The notes under the pieces were generated by a model. It was not told the DNA's origin and made no database searches. It was given only the letters and a program-made list of their open reading frames with translations. Source: Microbacterium mangrovi (GTDB lineage Bacteria; Actinomycetota; Actinomycetes; Actinomycetales; Microbacteriaceae). Taken from it: a stretch of 64,000 bases of DNA. Position 1 is the stretch's first letter. Every line of letters begins with the position of its first letter. The stretch spans positions 124,001 through 188,000 of the forward strand of contig NZ_JTDK01000011.1 of NCBI RefSeq assembly GCF_000802305.1, in the 5' to 3' direction. This document shows positions 51,641-60,312 of this stretch, piece after piece. The position numbers and the translations under genes are program-made.

Positions 51641-51752
51641 CTCCACCGACAACATCGGTCGCGTCGGCGTGCACTTCTTGTCGGTGGAGCGTTCGAGGCC
51701 CCTGCTCCACCGACAAGAACGGCGCGGAGAAGGCGCAAATCTTGTCGGTTGA
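51641..51752. repeat. Four CTCCACCGACAAG repeats, two forming a 16-bp stem
   Basis: Copies at 51641-51652 (CTCCACCGACAA), 51675-51690 (TTCTTGTCGGTGGAGC), 51704-51719 (exact reverse complement of the previous) and 51741-51752 (CTTGTCGGTTGA). The middle two form a perfect 16-bp hairpin. Confidence 0.8.
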
Positions 51753-51917
51753 AAAAAGTTCGGGAAACCGCGTGACACTTCGCGGGGGATGCCGTCTCTT
51801 CTGTGAGCGGATGAAGACGGGCGCGATCCCCAGTCGCAAATCGTCTGAGTGTCGGTCGCCCCGAACGTATCGGCCTCGGGGGGCATCCGCCGTCATTTCG
51901 GGGGAAATGACGTGAGA

Positions 51918-51955
51918 GTCCGGTGCGGAGGAATTTGAGGGCCTCCGCGCCGGAC
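51918..51955 (-). terminator. Terminator of the sigma factor gene
   Basis: GTCCGG(T)GCGGAGG / CCTCCGC(G)CCGGAC with a 10-nt loop: a 14-position stem with one mismatch, about 55 nt after the stop. Confidence 0.8.
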
Positions 51956-52010
51956 CTCGCATCGAGCGCCGAACTCATCGTGCGGCCGGTCGGTCCGTGC
52001 CGGTCGGTCG

Positions 52011-53687
52011 TCAGCCGATCAGGCCGGAGAGCAGCGCATTCAGCGTGGTGGTGGTCGTCGCCGACGCCCCGTCGGAGGTCGTCGCGGTGACCGTGACCTC
52101 GTCGTCGCGCAGCAGCTCGGCGAGGGTCGGCTGCAGCACCACGTGCACGGCGCCGTTCGGCCCGACGGCGTCCTGCTGCGCGATGCGTCCGCCGACGGAG
52201 GTCTGCACGGTCGTTGCCGGATCGGCGGTCACCCAGAACGAGATGCGGGTGCCGTGGCCGGTGAGGGAGACGTGGACGGAGCTCAGCACCGGCGCGGCGA
52301 CCGGTCCCGGGGTCGGAGTCGGCGTCGGGGTCGGAGTCGGCGTCGGCGTGGGGGTCGGGGTCGGGCCGCCCGTCGGCTGCGGGCTCGGGGTCGGTGTCGG
52401 ACTCGGAGCCGGGCTTCCCGTCGGCTGCGGGCTTCCCGTCGGCGCTGCGGTCGGAACGGACGGGGCGGTGGGTTGCGGCGTCGCGGCGGATCCGGATGCC
52501 GGCGCCGTCGGTGCGGGCGACGGTGCCGCACCCGCCCCGGGCGGGGTCGATCCCGGCGGCGTCGGCAGCGGGGCGGAGCCGTGAGGTGTGGTCCCTGCCG
52601 CCGGCGATGCCCCGGCGCCGGGTGCCGCGGCCGAGTTCAGCGGAGCGTCCAGGGCGGGCGGCGCAGCGCCCCCGGCGGCGGCGGAGGCGGCCGGCGGGGT
52701 CTGCTGCACCAGTCGCAGCGCGACGACCGTGCCGACGGCGGCCGTCGCGACCGCGAGCGTCACGACCGATGCGACGAGCACGGTGGCCCCCGCCGGCGCG
52801 CCCGACGCCGCCGCCGATGCGGAGCCCGACGAACCCGAGCCGCCCGACACGACGGATGCCGGCATCCCGGCAGCCCCGGCCGCACCCATCGCGACGGCGC
52901 CCCCGGCACCGGTCTGCAGATGGGCAAGATATGCGCCCGCGCCGGTGACGCCGAGCACGAGCGGCAGCAGCACGAACGCCAGACGCCGATTCACCTCGTC
53001 GGCCTCGGCCGCGACCATCGTGCACGCGACGCAGCCGTTCAGGTGCCCCTCGATCTTCGCCGTGTCGCGCGCCGAGGAGTTGCCGCGCGCATAGGCGCCG
53101 AGACGTTCGACAGTCCAGCGGCACTCGGGCTTGTCGGACAGCGACCGCAGATGCGCCTGCACCCACGCTTCGCGCAGACCGTCGCGCGCGCGGAACGCCA
53201 GCTGGGTCGCGGCCCGGGTCGACATCCCGAGCAGCGGGGCGACCTCGGCCGGCTTCATGCCCTCGACCTCGGTGTACCAGAGCACCTCCTGCCAGCGGCT
53301 CGGAAGAGACCGGAAGGCCTGCGCGCTCGTCGAGCGATCCAGGGCCGCGTCGGCCTCGGCATCCTCAGTGGCGGGATCGGGCCGGGTGTCGAGCTCGTCG
53401 TCGGCGTCTTCGCGGTGGGCGCGGTGCCAGCTCGCGGCGACGTTGCGCACCGACGTGAGCAGGTAGGCGCGGAACGATGTGGTCGGGCCCTTGCCGCGCC
53501 GGATCGCGGAGTAGACCGCGGCGAACGCCTCCTGGGCCAGATCGTCGGCGTCGAGGGCGGGGTAGGCACGTGCGGCGGCGAGGGCGGCGGCGTTGTGGCG
53601 GCGCCAGAGCTCGGCGTACGCGGCATCCCGCCCCTTGCGCGTGGCCTCGATCAGGGATGCGTCGGAGAGGTCCGCGTCGTTGCGCAT
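52011..53687 (-). CDS. ECF sigma factor fused to zinc-finger, membrane and Pro-Thr-rich tail
   Basis: 558 residues. Sigma region 2 (about 20-90, with [17 protein letters not shown]) and sigma region 4 (about 125-180, [23 protein letters not shown]) are followed by an anti-sigma-type zinc finger His215-x3-Cys219-x2-Cys222 ([11 protein letters not shown]). Membrane helices (about 237-258 and 310-335) and an Ala/Pro/Thr-rich region ending in a (PT)n run lead to a C-terminal beta domain (about 460-558). Fusion of a sigma factor to its own membrane tether suggests release by proteolysis or a surface signal. GAAAGGGG precedes ATG 53687. A terminator follows. Confidence 0.85.
   Translation of the reverse strand: MRNDADLSDASLIEATRKGRDAAYAELWRRHNAAALAAARAYPALDADDLAQEAFAAVYSAIRRGKGPTTSFRAYLLTSVRNVAASWHRAHREDADDELDTRPDPATEDAEADAALDRSTSAQAFRSLPSRWQEVLWYTEVEGMKPAEVAPLLGMSTRAATQLAFRARDGLREAWVQAHLRSLSDKPECRWTVERLGAYARGNSSARDTAKIEGHLNGCVACTMVAAEADEVNRRLAFVLLPLVLGVTGAGAYLAHLQTGAGGAVAMGAAGAAGMPASVVSGGSGSSGSASAAASGAPAGATVLVASVVTLAVATAAVGTVVALRLVQQTPPAASAAAGGAAPPALDAPLNSAAAPGAGASPAAGTTPHGSAPLPTPPGSTPPGAGAAPSPAPTAPASGSAATPQPTAPSVPTAAPTGSPQPTGSPAPSPTPTPSPQPTGGPTPTPTPTPTPTPTPTPTPGPVAAPVLSSVHVSLTGHGTRISFWVTADPATTVQTSVGGRIAQQDAVGPNGAVHVVLQPTLAELLRDDEVTVTATTSDGASATTTTTLNALLSGLIG
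52310..52365 (-). repeat. (PT)n hexanucleotide microsatellite
   Basis: Tandem GTCGGN units encode about ten Pro-Thr pairs in the sigma factor tail. Unit number could vary by slippage without shifting the frame. Confidence 0.75.
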
Positions 53688-53864
53688 GTGTCCCCTTTCA
53701 TCGTGGAGTGCGCGTGCCCTCCACTGATGAGACGGGCGCCGGACTCCATTCTCACGCGAAAACGCTCGGGGAATGCTGGAACCGTGCACGCGGGCCTCCC
53801 GGGCCCTCCGCCGCCTGCACGGTACGGTGGAGAAGACCGACCAGGGGGGAAGGCGGTATTTTCG

Positions 53865-54839
53865 ATGCCCACGTTCGACGAGATCCTGTATCCCGAAATC
53901 GAACCGTTCGATGAGGGGATGCTGCTCGTCGGCGACGGCAACCGTCTGTACTACGAGCAGTCGGGCAACCCGGACGGCAAGCCGGTGGTGTTCCTGCACG
54001 GCGGTCCCGGGGGAGGGGTGGCGCCCTGGCACCGCCGGTTCTTCGACCCGGAGAAGTACCGCATCGTGCTCTTCGATCAGCGCGGATGCGGGCGTTCGCT
54101 TCCGCACGTCGCCGATCCTGGGGCCGAGCTGCGGTTCAACACGACGTGGCACCTGGTCGCCGACCTCGAGCTGCTGCGACGCAACCTCGGCATCCCGCGC
54201 TGGCAGGTGTTCGGCGGGTCGTGGGGGTCCGCGCTCGCGCTGGCGTACGCCGAGACGCATCCGGACTCCGTGTCGGAGATCGTGCTGCGTGGCGTGTTCA
54301 CGCTGCGCCGCCACGAGCTGGAATGGTTCTACGAGGGCGGTGCGTCGGTGCTGTTCCCCGACGAGTGGGAGCGGTTCGTCGCGCCCATCCCGGTGCTGGA
54401 GCGCTCGCGCATGATCGAGGCGTACCACCGGCGGCTCAGCGACCCCGACCCGGCGGTGCACGTGCCGGCGGCGGTCGCCTGGTCGCAGTGGGAGGCGGCG
54501 ACGGTGTCGCTGCATCAGGACGCGCAGCGCATCGCGGATGCCGGCGAGCCGCGCCATGCGACCGCGTTCGCGCGCATCGAGAACCACTACTTCATGCACG
54601 GCGGCTGGCTGCGCCCGGAGCAGCTGATCGAAGACGTCGGCGCGCTGCGTGAGCGCGGCATCCCGGGCGTCATCGTGCAGGGGCGGTACGACGTGTGCAC
54701 GCCGATCATGACGGCGTGGGATCTGCACCGGGCCTGGCCGGAGGCCGAGCTGGTGATCGTGCCGGATGCCGGACACGCGGCATCCGAACCCGGCATCGCC
54801 CGCGCGCTGCGCGCGGCAACCGACCGCTTCGCCCGCTGA
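53865..54839 (+). CDS. pip: Proline iminopeptidase
   Basis: 324 residues, alpha/beta hydrolase that removes N-terminal proline from peptides. The oxyanion segment is HGGPGGG, the DQRGCGRS motif is diagnostic of prolyl aminopeptidases, the nucleophile Ser is in [10 protein letters not shown], Asp is in QGRYDVCTP and His in DAGHAASEP. The cap domain (about 135-235) includes [14 protein letters not shown] 53865 is the first start consistent with the family N-terminus; a GGGGGGAAGG stretch lies upstream. It is divergent from the sigma factor gene (177 bp) and has no signal peptide. Confidence 0.92.
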   Translation: MPTFDEILYPEIEPFDEGMLLVGDGNRLYYEQSGNPDGKPVVFLHGGPGGGVAPWHRRFFDPEKYRIVLFDQRGCGRSLPHVADPGAELRFNTTWHLVADLELLRRNLGIPRWQVFGGSWGSALALAYAETHPDSVSEIVLRGVFTLRRHELEWFYEGGASVLFPDEWERFVAPIPVLERSRMIEAYHRRLSDPDPAVHVPAAVAWSQWEAATVSLHQDAQRIADAGEPRHATAFARIENHYFMHGGWLRPEQLIEDVGALRERGIPGVIVQGRYDVCTPIMTAWDLHRAWPEAELVIVPDAGHAASEPGIARALRAATDRFAR

Positions 54840-54957
54840 CGCGCCCGTTCGGGTGTCATCTTCTGCGCGATGAACCCGCGGAAGTCGGCACCTGAACAGC
54901 CGGTTGCGGGCTGAATCCACTCTGGCGCGCGGCGCGCTTCGCCGACAGTATGGGCTC

Positions 54958-56322
54958 ATGGCAGACGAAGAGCTGATCCCTGTTTTCGACCGTCTGGTCG
55001 GGTCCGACTCCATCGAGCGCAATCGGCTGGGCGAGAAGTCGCTCCTTCCCGAGACCGCGTACCAGGTGGTGCACGACGAGTCGCTGCTCGACGGCAATGC
55101 GCGACTCAACCTCGCGACGTTCGTGACGACGTGGATGGATGACCACGCCAACCGGCTCTACGCCGAGTCGTACGACAAGAACATGATCGACAAGGACGAG
55201 TACCCCTCGACGGCGTCGGTCGAGGAGCACTGCTGGCGCATCCTCGCCGACCTGTGGCACGCGCCCAGCGTCGAGAACGCGATCGGCTGCTCCACGACCG
55301 GGTCGAGCGAGGCGTGCATGCTCGGCGGGCTCGCGTTCAAGCGCCGCTGGCAGCACGCGCGCCGGGCGGCCGGCAAGTCGACCGAGAAGCCCAACCTCAT
55401 CATGTCCAGCGCGGTGCAGGTGTGCTGGGAGAAGTTCTGCAACTACTTCGACGTCGAGGCGCGCTACGTGCCGGTCTCCGAGGAGCACCCGGTGCTCGAC
55501 GGCCACGACCTCGAGAAGTACGTCGACGAGAACACGATCGGCGTCGTCGTCATCATGGGCCAGACCTACATCGGCGCGTACGAGCCCGTGCAGAAGGTCG
55601 CGGACGCGCTGGATGCCATCCAGGCCTCCACCGGGCTCGACATCCCGATCCACGTCGACGGGGCATCGGGCGCGATGATCGCGCCGTTCCTGCAGCCCGA
55701 GCTGGAGTGGGACTTCCGCGTGCCGCGTGTGCACTCGATCTCGACGTCGGCGCACAAGTACGGAGCCGTGTACCCGGGTCTCGGCTGGGTCGTCTGGCGC
55801 GACCTCGACGCGCTTCCCGACGACCTGATCTTCCGGGTGAGCTACCTGGGCGGTTCGATGCCGACCTTCGCGCTCAACTTCTCGCGCCCGGGCGCCCAGG
55901 TGCTGCTGCAGTACTACGCGTTCCTCCGCCTCGGCCACGAGGGGTTCCGCGCCATGCAGGGCGGTTCGCGCGCCGTCGCCGAGCACCTCTCGTCGAAGAT
56001 CGCCGAGATGGGACCCTTCAAGCTGCGGTCGACCGGCAGCGACATCCCCGTGTTCGCGTGGGAGCTGGACTCGTCGGTGGAGCGCAACTGGAACCTTTAC
56101 CACCTCAGCGACCGGCTGCGCATGCGCGGCTGGCTGGTTCCGACCTACCCGATGCCGCCGGACCTCGAAGAGATCCTCGTGCAGCGGGTCGTGGTCCGAG
56201 CGGATTTCAGCCGGGACATGGCCGACAAGCTGCTGAACGACATCGCCGCCGAGGTCGACTACCTCGAGAAGCTGGAGTCGCCGATGCCGGTCGAGGGACA
56301 GACCCCGCACTTCGCCCACTGA
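54958..56322 (+). CDS. gad: Glutamate decarboxylase
   Basis: 454 residues, PLP-dependent group II decarboxylase that turns glutamate into GABA while consuming a proton, a common acid-resistance reaction. The PLP lysine is Lys267 in STSAHKYG. Other blocks are [53 protein letters not shown] and YPMPPD. No antiporter gene (gadC) is adjacent, though two APC permeases lie at 13.7-17.7 kb. ATG 54958 fits the family N-terminus and lies 6 nt after CAGTAT. A 14-bp hairpin follows. Confidence 0.92.
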   Translation: MADEELIPVFDRLVGSDSIERNRLGEKSLLPETAYQVVHDESLLDGNARLNLATFVTTWMDDHANRLYAESYDKNMIDKDEYPSTASVEEHCWRILADLWHAPSVENAIGCSTTGSSEACMLGGLAFKRRWQHARRAAGKSTEKPNLIMSSAVQVCWEKFCNYFDVEARYVPVSEEHPVLDGHDLEKYVDENTIGVVVIMGQTYIGAYEPVQKVADALDAIQASTGLDIPIHVDGASGAMIAPFLQPELEWDFRVPRVHSISTSAHKYGAVYPGLGWVVWRDLDALPDDLIFRVSYLGGSMPTFALNFSRPGAQVLLQYYAFLRLGHEGFRAMQGGSRAVAEHLSSKIAEMGPFKLRSTGSDIPVFAWELDSSVERNWNLYHLSDRLRMRGWLVPTYPMPPDLEEILVQRVVVRADFSRDMADKLLNDIAAEVDYLEKLESPMPVEGQTPHFAH

Positions 56323-56329
56323 GCGCGGC

Positions 56330-56389
56330 GGCGGCGTGAGCCGGTCGAAGGGCCCCGAAGGCGGAGGTTCTTCGACCGGCTCAGCCGCC
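56330..56389 (+). terminator. Hairpin of dispersed-repeat type after gad
   Basis: TGAGCCGGTCGAAG (56337-56350) / CTTCGACCGGCTCA (56370-56383), extended by GGCGGC/GCCGCC. It acts as a terminator but has the same core as the GGCTGAG-x-TGTCGAAG repeats nearby. Confidence 0.75.
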
Positions 56390-56433
56390 AATGCTGCGCC
56401 CGGTCTGAGGGGGCTGGTCCGGGCGGGCTGAGC

Positions 56434-56690
56434 GTCGGCCCGGGCGGGCTGAGCTTGTCGAAGCCGCATGTCGCCCGGCCCTTGGGCGTCGGCCCGGGCG
56501 GGCTGAGCTTGTCGAAGCCCAATGGCGCCTGGTTCTTGGGTGTCGGCCCGGGCGGGCTGAGCTTGTCGAAGCCCAATGGCGCCTGGTTCTTGGGTGTCGG
56601 CCCGGGCGGGCTGAGCTTGTCGAAGCCCAATGGCGCCCGGTCCTTGGCGTCGGCCCGGGCGGGCTGAGCTAGTCGAAGCCCAATGGCTCA
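56434..56690. repeat. 54-bp tandem repeat array, nearly five units
   Basis: Units start at 56434, 56488, 56542, 56596 and 56649, so the spacing is 54, 54, 54 and 53. Each contains GTCGGCCCGGGCGGGCTGAG followed by CTTGTCGAAGCCCAATGGCG. The units are almost identical and there are no unique spacers. A partial unit precedes the array. It lies upstream of the HNH gene. Confidence 0.85.
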
Positions 56691-56758
56691 CAACGCGGGA
56701 CGTGGTGCGGATGGGTTGCCGCAGTGCATGAGTTCGTTCTTATGTTCGAGACTATCCC

Positions 56759-56787
56759 TTGTGCATCCCGCTTGCGTTGCGTAGGCT
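56759..56787 (+). promoter_or_regulatory. Promoter of the DUF222-HNH gene
   Basis: TTGTGC (56759-56764), a 17-bp spacer and TAGGCT (56782-56787), with ATG 6 nt later: a leaderless arrangement. Confidence 0.5.
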
Positions 56788-56793
56788 TGTGGC

Positions 56794-58419
56794 ATGGTCG
56801 AAGTCACCGTCACTCATCTGGAACCGCTCGTGGAGGCGGTGCAGAGTGTGGATGCCGGCTGGCTGTCCGCGCTCGGTGGCGGGTTTCCGTCGGCGGTGGT
56901 CGATGACGATGTGGAGGCGATGACCGACGCGGGCCTGCTCGCGGTGAATGAGGCGTTGGCGGGGGTGGCGCGTCGGGTGCAGGCGTTGCAGGCGCGCATC
57001 GCGCACGGGATCAGCAGGCGGTCGGCCCGGGAACTGGGTGTGGATGGTCTGGCCCGCAAGGCCGGGTTCCGGTCGGCGGAGAAGCTGATCGCGGCGACCA
57101 CGGGCGGTCATGTCGGGGACGCGAAGAAGCTGGTCCAGGTCGGGGATGCCACCGCGGGGCGGATGACGTTCAGTGGGGAACGCGCCCCCGCGAGGCACCC
57201 GCACGTGGCCGCGGCGATCGAGGCGGGGTCGTTGAGTGTGGCGTGCGCGGGTGCGATCACGACCCTGCTGGATCGGGTGGCGTGCCGGGCCGACCGGGCC
57301 CTGCTGGCGCAGGCGGAGCAGACTCTGGTGGAGCAGGCGGCCGGGTTGTCGCTGTCCGAGTTGCAGGTGGTGTTGCGGCGGGCGGAGGCGTGGTTGGACC
57401 CGGACGGGCTGGAACCGAAGCTCGAGAATCTGCGGGATGCCCGGTTCTTGAGGATCTGGGAAGACCAGCACGGCATGATCAACCTCGACGGACGCCTGGA
57501 CCCCGCGACCGGCGCCCCGATCAAAGCCGCCATCGACGCCCTGGTGACCGCGCAGATCCGCGCCATGCGCGGCCACAACCACCCCGACCACGGAGCCGGG
57601 GACGGGGCAGCGGGCGACGGTGGATGGAGCTGGAGCGACGGCGGCAAGCCCGCCACGGCTGCTGACGGCGCACCCGCGGCCGATGCGAGCAATGCCAATG
57701 CGGCTGATCCCGGTCTGCGTAATGCCGGTGCGGGCGATGCCGGCGCGAGCAATGACGGCTCGAGCGGTAGCGGCGCGAGTGGTGCAGGTGATGCGGGAAC
57801 GACCGGTGCTGGTGCTGGTGCGGGTGTGGGTGGGCCGGTGGAGCGGCGCACGATCGTGCAGTTGCAGGCGGACGCGCTGTCCGCTCTCGCGAAGATCGGA
57901 CTCGGCTCCGAGAACGCCCCCGCCCCGCTGGCGACCACGACCGTGGTGGTGCGGATCCCGCTGGAGGCCCTCACCACCGGGACCGGGGTGGCGACCATCG
58001 ACGGCCTCACCCAACCCGTCGACGCCGGCACCGCCCGCCGCATGGCCGCGGACGCGGAGATCATCCCGATCGTCCTCGGGAGCAAAAGTGAGGTCCTCGA
58101 CTACGGCCGGTCCCGCCGGTTGTTCTCCAAAGCGCAAAGGATCGCCCTGGTGGAACGTGACGGCGGATGCGCGTCCTGTGCCGCCCCACCGGGGATGTGT
58201 GAAGTCCATCACCTGACCTGGTGGTCCCGCGGTGGCAGAACCGACCTGGACGACGGGATCCTGCTGTGCACCAGCTGCCACCACACGATCCACAAACACG
58301 ACTGGGACATCACCATCGATGACACCGGGGTGTGGTTCCTCCCGCCCGCTCACATCGACCCGACCCGCACACCCCGGCGCGGCGGACGACGCCGCCACGA
58401 CTACCAACCCGCCGCCTGA
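56794..58419 (+). CDS. DUF222-HNH endonuclease-like protein (13E12 family)
   Basis: 541 residues. The N-terminal DUF222 helical region (about 1-265) is followed by a variable Gly/Ala/Asn/Asp-rich linker (about 268-348, built from AMR/GDAGAS-like units). Then come a second DUF222 part and a C-terminal HNH nuclease: CASCAAPPGMCEVHHLTWW ... GGRTDLDDGILLCTSCHHTIH. All metal Cys/His are present. These genes are multicopy in actinobacteria and related to mycobacterial 13E12 repeat elements. This copy is bracketed by CTGTCGAAG-type repeat arrays, which fits a repeat-associated or formerly mobile gene. Confidence 0.88.
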   Translation: MVEVTVTHLEPLVEAVQSVDAGWLSALGGGFPSAVVDDDVEAMTDAGLLAVNEALAGVARRVQALQARIAHGISRRSARELGVDGLARKAGFRSAEKLIAATTGGHVGDAKKLVQVGDATAGRMTFSGERAPARHPHVAAAIEAGSLSVACAGAITTLLDRVACRADRALLAQAEQTLVEQAAGLSLSELQVVLRRAEAWLDPDGLEPKLENLRDARFLRIWEDQHGMINLDGRLDPATGAPIKAAIDALVTAQIRAMRGHNHPDHGAGDGAAGDGGWSWSDGGKPATAADGAPAADASNANAADPGLRNAGAGDAGASNDGSSGSGASGAGDAGTTGAGAGAGVGGPVERRTIVQLQADALSALAKIGLGSENAPAPLATTTVVVRIPLEALTTGTGVATIDGLTQPVDAGTARRMAADAEIIPIVLGSKSEVLDYGRSRRLFSKAQRIALVERDGGCASCAAPPGMCEVHHLTWWSRGGRTDLDDGILLCTSCHHTIHKHDWDITIDDTGVWFLPPAHIDPTRTPRRGGRRRHDYQPAA

Positions 58420-58448
58420 CACCCATGCGCCAGGGACGCCTGCCATGC

Positions 58449-58660
58449 GGGCTGAGCCTGTCGAAGCCCAACGCCCCGGGCACGCCTGCCCTTCGACAAG
58501 CGCAGGGCGCCCGATCAGGCGGGCTGAGCCTGTCGAAGCCCAACGCCCCGGCACGCCTGCCCTTCGACAAGCTCAGGGCGCCCGGCCAGGCGGGCTGAGC
58601 CTGTCGAAGCCCAACGCCCCGGCACGCCTGCCCTTCGGCAAGCTCAGGGCGCCCGGCGGG
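58449..58660. repeat. 71-72-bp tandem repeat array, three units
   Basis: Units start at 58449, 58521 and 58592. Each holds GGGCTGAGCCTGTCGAAG and, in inverted form, CTTCGACAAGCTCAGGGC, so every unit can form a hairpin. The core is shared with the 54-bp array upstream of the HNH gene. Confidence 0.85.
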
Positions 58661-58680
58661 GGCTCAGGGCTCGCGGCGGC

Positions 58681-60312
58681 TCAGCGGCCGCGCACGAGGT
58701 CGGCGGCGACCTCGCCGATCACGATCGAGGGCGCGTTCGTGTGCCCGCGGATCACGGTCGGCATGATCGAGGCATCGGCGACGCGCAGCCCGTCGACGCC
58801 CCGGACGCGCAGTTCCGGATCGACGACGGATGCCGCATCCGCCCCCATCCGCGCCGTGCCGGCCGGGTGGTAGAGGGTGTGCGAATACTGACGCAGGGTG
58901 AGCTCGGCCCGCTCGCGGGGGGACAGCCCGTCGCTGCCGGCCGGCTGGATCCACCCGCCGGTGAGGTGCTCCCGCAGGGCCTCCGTCTGCAGGAGCCGAT
59001 CGCACTCGAGCAGCCCTTCGATCATCGCGCCGGCGTCGTGACCATCGGCATCCGACAGGTAAGCGGGGTCGATCAGAGGCTTCCGGTGAGGGTCGGCGGA
59101 AGCCAGCCGGATCGTGCCGCGACTGACCGGCCGCAGCAGGATCGCCCCGACCGAGACGCCCTCGTCGGGAACCGGCACCAGTCCCTCGCCGACGTACGGG
59201 ACGGGCGCGAAGATGATCTCGATGTCGGGCAGGCCGTCGGGTTCGCCGCGAGAGTCCGCGACCGAGGTGCGGATGAAGCCATACGCCTCGGCGACGTTCG
59301 AGGTCAGCATCCCACGTCGCCGGGCGAAGTAGTTCGCGAGCTCGGCGGGTCGCTCGGCGCCGTACAGCGTGCCGCCGATGGCCGCCGGGGCGAGCCCGGC
59401 GAGCAGGTGGTCCTGCAGATTCGCGCCCACCTCGGGGGAGTCGACGACGACGCCGACGCCGTGCTCCGACAGGTGCTCCGCCGGGCCGATGCCCGACAGC
59501 ATCAGCAGCTGCGGGGTGTTCACCGCACCGCCGCACAGGATCACCTCGCGCTTGGCACGGGCATGCCGGGTGACGCCGTCCAGGTCGACGTAGACGCCGG
59601 TGGCGCGAGGTGCGGCATCCGGATCCGCGTTCGTGTCGAACGTCACGCGACGCACGAACGCGCCGGTCACGATGCGCAGGTTGCGCCTCTTCGCGGCCGG
59701 CTTCAGGTACGAGTCCACGGTGGATGCCCGGGCACCGCGGTGCTCCGTGACCATCGTCTGGCTGAACCCCGGACGATCGGGCAGGTTGGCCGGCACCACC
59801 GGGTGCCCGGCCTCGGCCGCCGCGCGCAGGAAGGCGGCCGTGTGCGGGCGCGGGTCGCGCTGATGCTCGACCGGCTGGACGCCGTCTGCACCCTGGGTCG
59901 GTTCGTCCGGGTCGTCCGTGCGCTCCACCCGCCGGAAGTAGGGAACAAGCTCCTCCCAGGACCACCGGGGCCCCGCGGCATCCGCCCACTCGTCGTAGTC
60001 GGCAGCGAAGCCGCGCACCCACATCATGGCGTTCAGCGACGACGACCCGCCCAGCACCTTGCCGCGCGGCCAGAACACCGTCCGGTCGTTCAGCTGCGGC
60101 TGCGGAACCGTGTCGTAGTTCCAGTCGTTCGGCCCGCGGAACAGCTTGCCGAACGCGGCCGGGATGTGGATGTTGAGGTCGGTGTCGCGTCCGCCCGCCT
60201 CGAGCAGCAGCACGGAGACCGCCGGATCCTCCGAGAGCCGGGCGGCGAGGGCGGCTCCCGCCGAACCGGCGCCCACGATGACGTAGTCGGCGGTGAGGTC
60301 GGGTGCGCTCAC
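58681..60312 (-). CDS. GMC-family FAD oxidoreductase (choline/alcohol dehydrogenase-like)
   Basis: 543 residues. The FAD Rossmann loop is IVGAGSAGAALAARLSED, GMC signature 1 is in RGKVLGGSSSLNAMMWVRG, signature 2 in GGAVNTPQLLMLSGIGP, and the catalytic His pair lies in YHPAGTARMG and GHTNAPSIVI near the C-terminus. It would oxidise an alcohol to an aldehyde. It overlaps the aldehyde dehydrogenase gene by 4 bp (GTG 60312), so the two form an alcohol-to-acid pathway. Choline to betaine is one possibility; the exact alcohol is unknown. Confidence 0.9.
   Translation of the reverse strand: MSAPDLTADYVIVGAGSAGAALAARLSEDPAVSVLLLEAGGRDTDLNIHIPAAFGKLFRGPNDWNYDTVPQPQLNDRTVFWPRGKVLGGSSSLNAMMWVRGFAADYDEWADAAGPRWSWEELVPYFRRVERTDDPDEPTQGADGVQPVEHQRDPRPHTAAFLRAAAEAGHPVVPANLPDRPGFSQTMVTEHRGARASTVDSYLKPAAKRRNLRIVTGAFVRRVTFDTNADPDAAPRATGVYVDLDGVTRHARAKREVILCGGAVNTPQLLMLSGIGPAEHLSEHGVGVVVDSPEVGANLQDHLLAGLAPAAIGGTLYGAERPAELANYFARRRGMLTSNVAEAYGFIRTSVADSRGEPDGLPDIEIIFAPVPYVGEGLVPVPDEGVSVGAILLRPVSRGTIRLASADPHRKPLIDPAYLSDADGHDAGAMIEGLLECDRLLQTEALREHLTGGWIQPAGSDGLSPRERAELTLRQYSHTLYHPAGTARMGADAASVVDPELRVRGVDGLRVADASIMPTVIRGHTNAPSIVIGEVAADLVRGR

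Larger units (their letters stand above)
51597..52010. other. 414-base intergenic region with repeats and hairpins
   Basis: No gene seen. From left: the mdh -10 (51608-51603), four copies of a CTCCACCGACAAG motif in both orientations (51641-51752), a moderately AT-richer stretch, a 9-bp hairpin CGTCATTTC-GGGG-GAAATGACG (51891-51912) and the terminator of the sigma factor gene (51918-51955). Confidence 0.6.

Noticed and set aside
54958..56322. Complete gadBC acid-resistance operon
   Set aside because: Only the decarboxylase is present here, with no antiporter gene adjacent. The APC permeases are 37 kb away and coupled to usp genes instead.
56434..56690. CRISPR array
   Set aside because: The regular 54-bp units are identical along their whole length with no unique spacers, and no cas genes are near.
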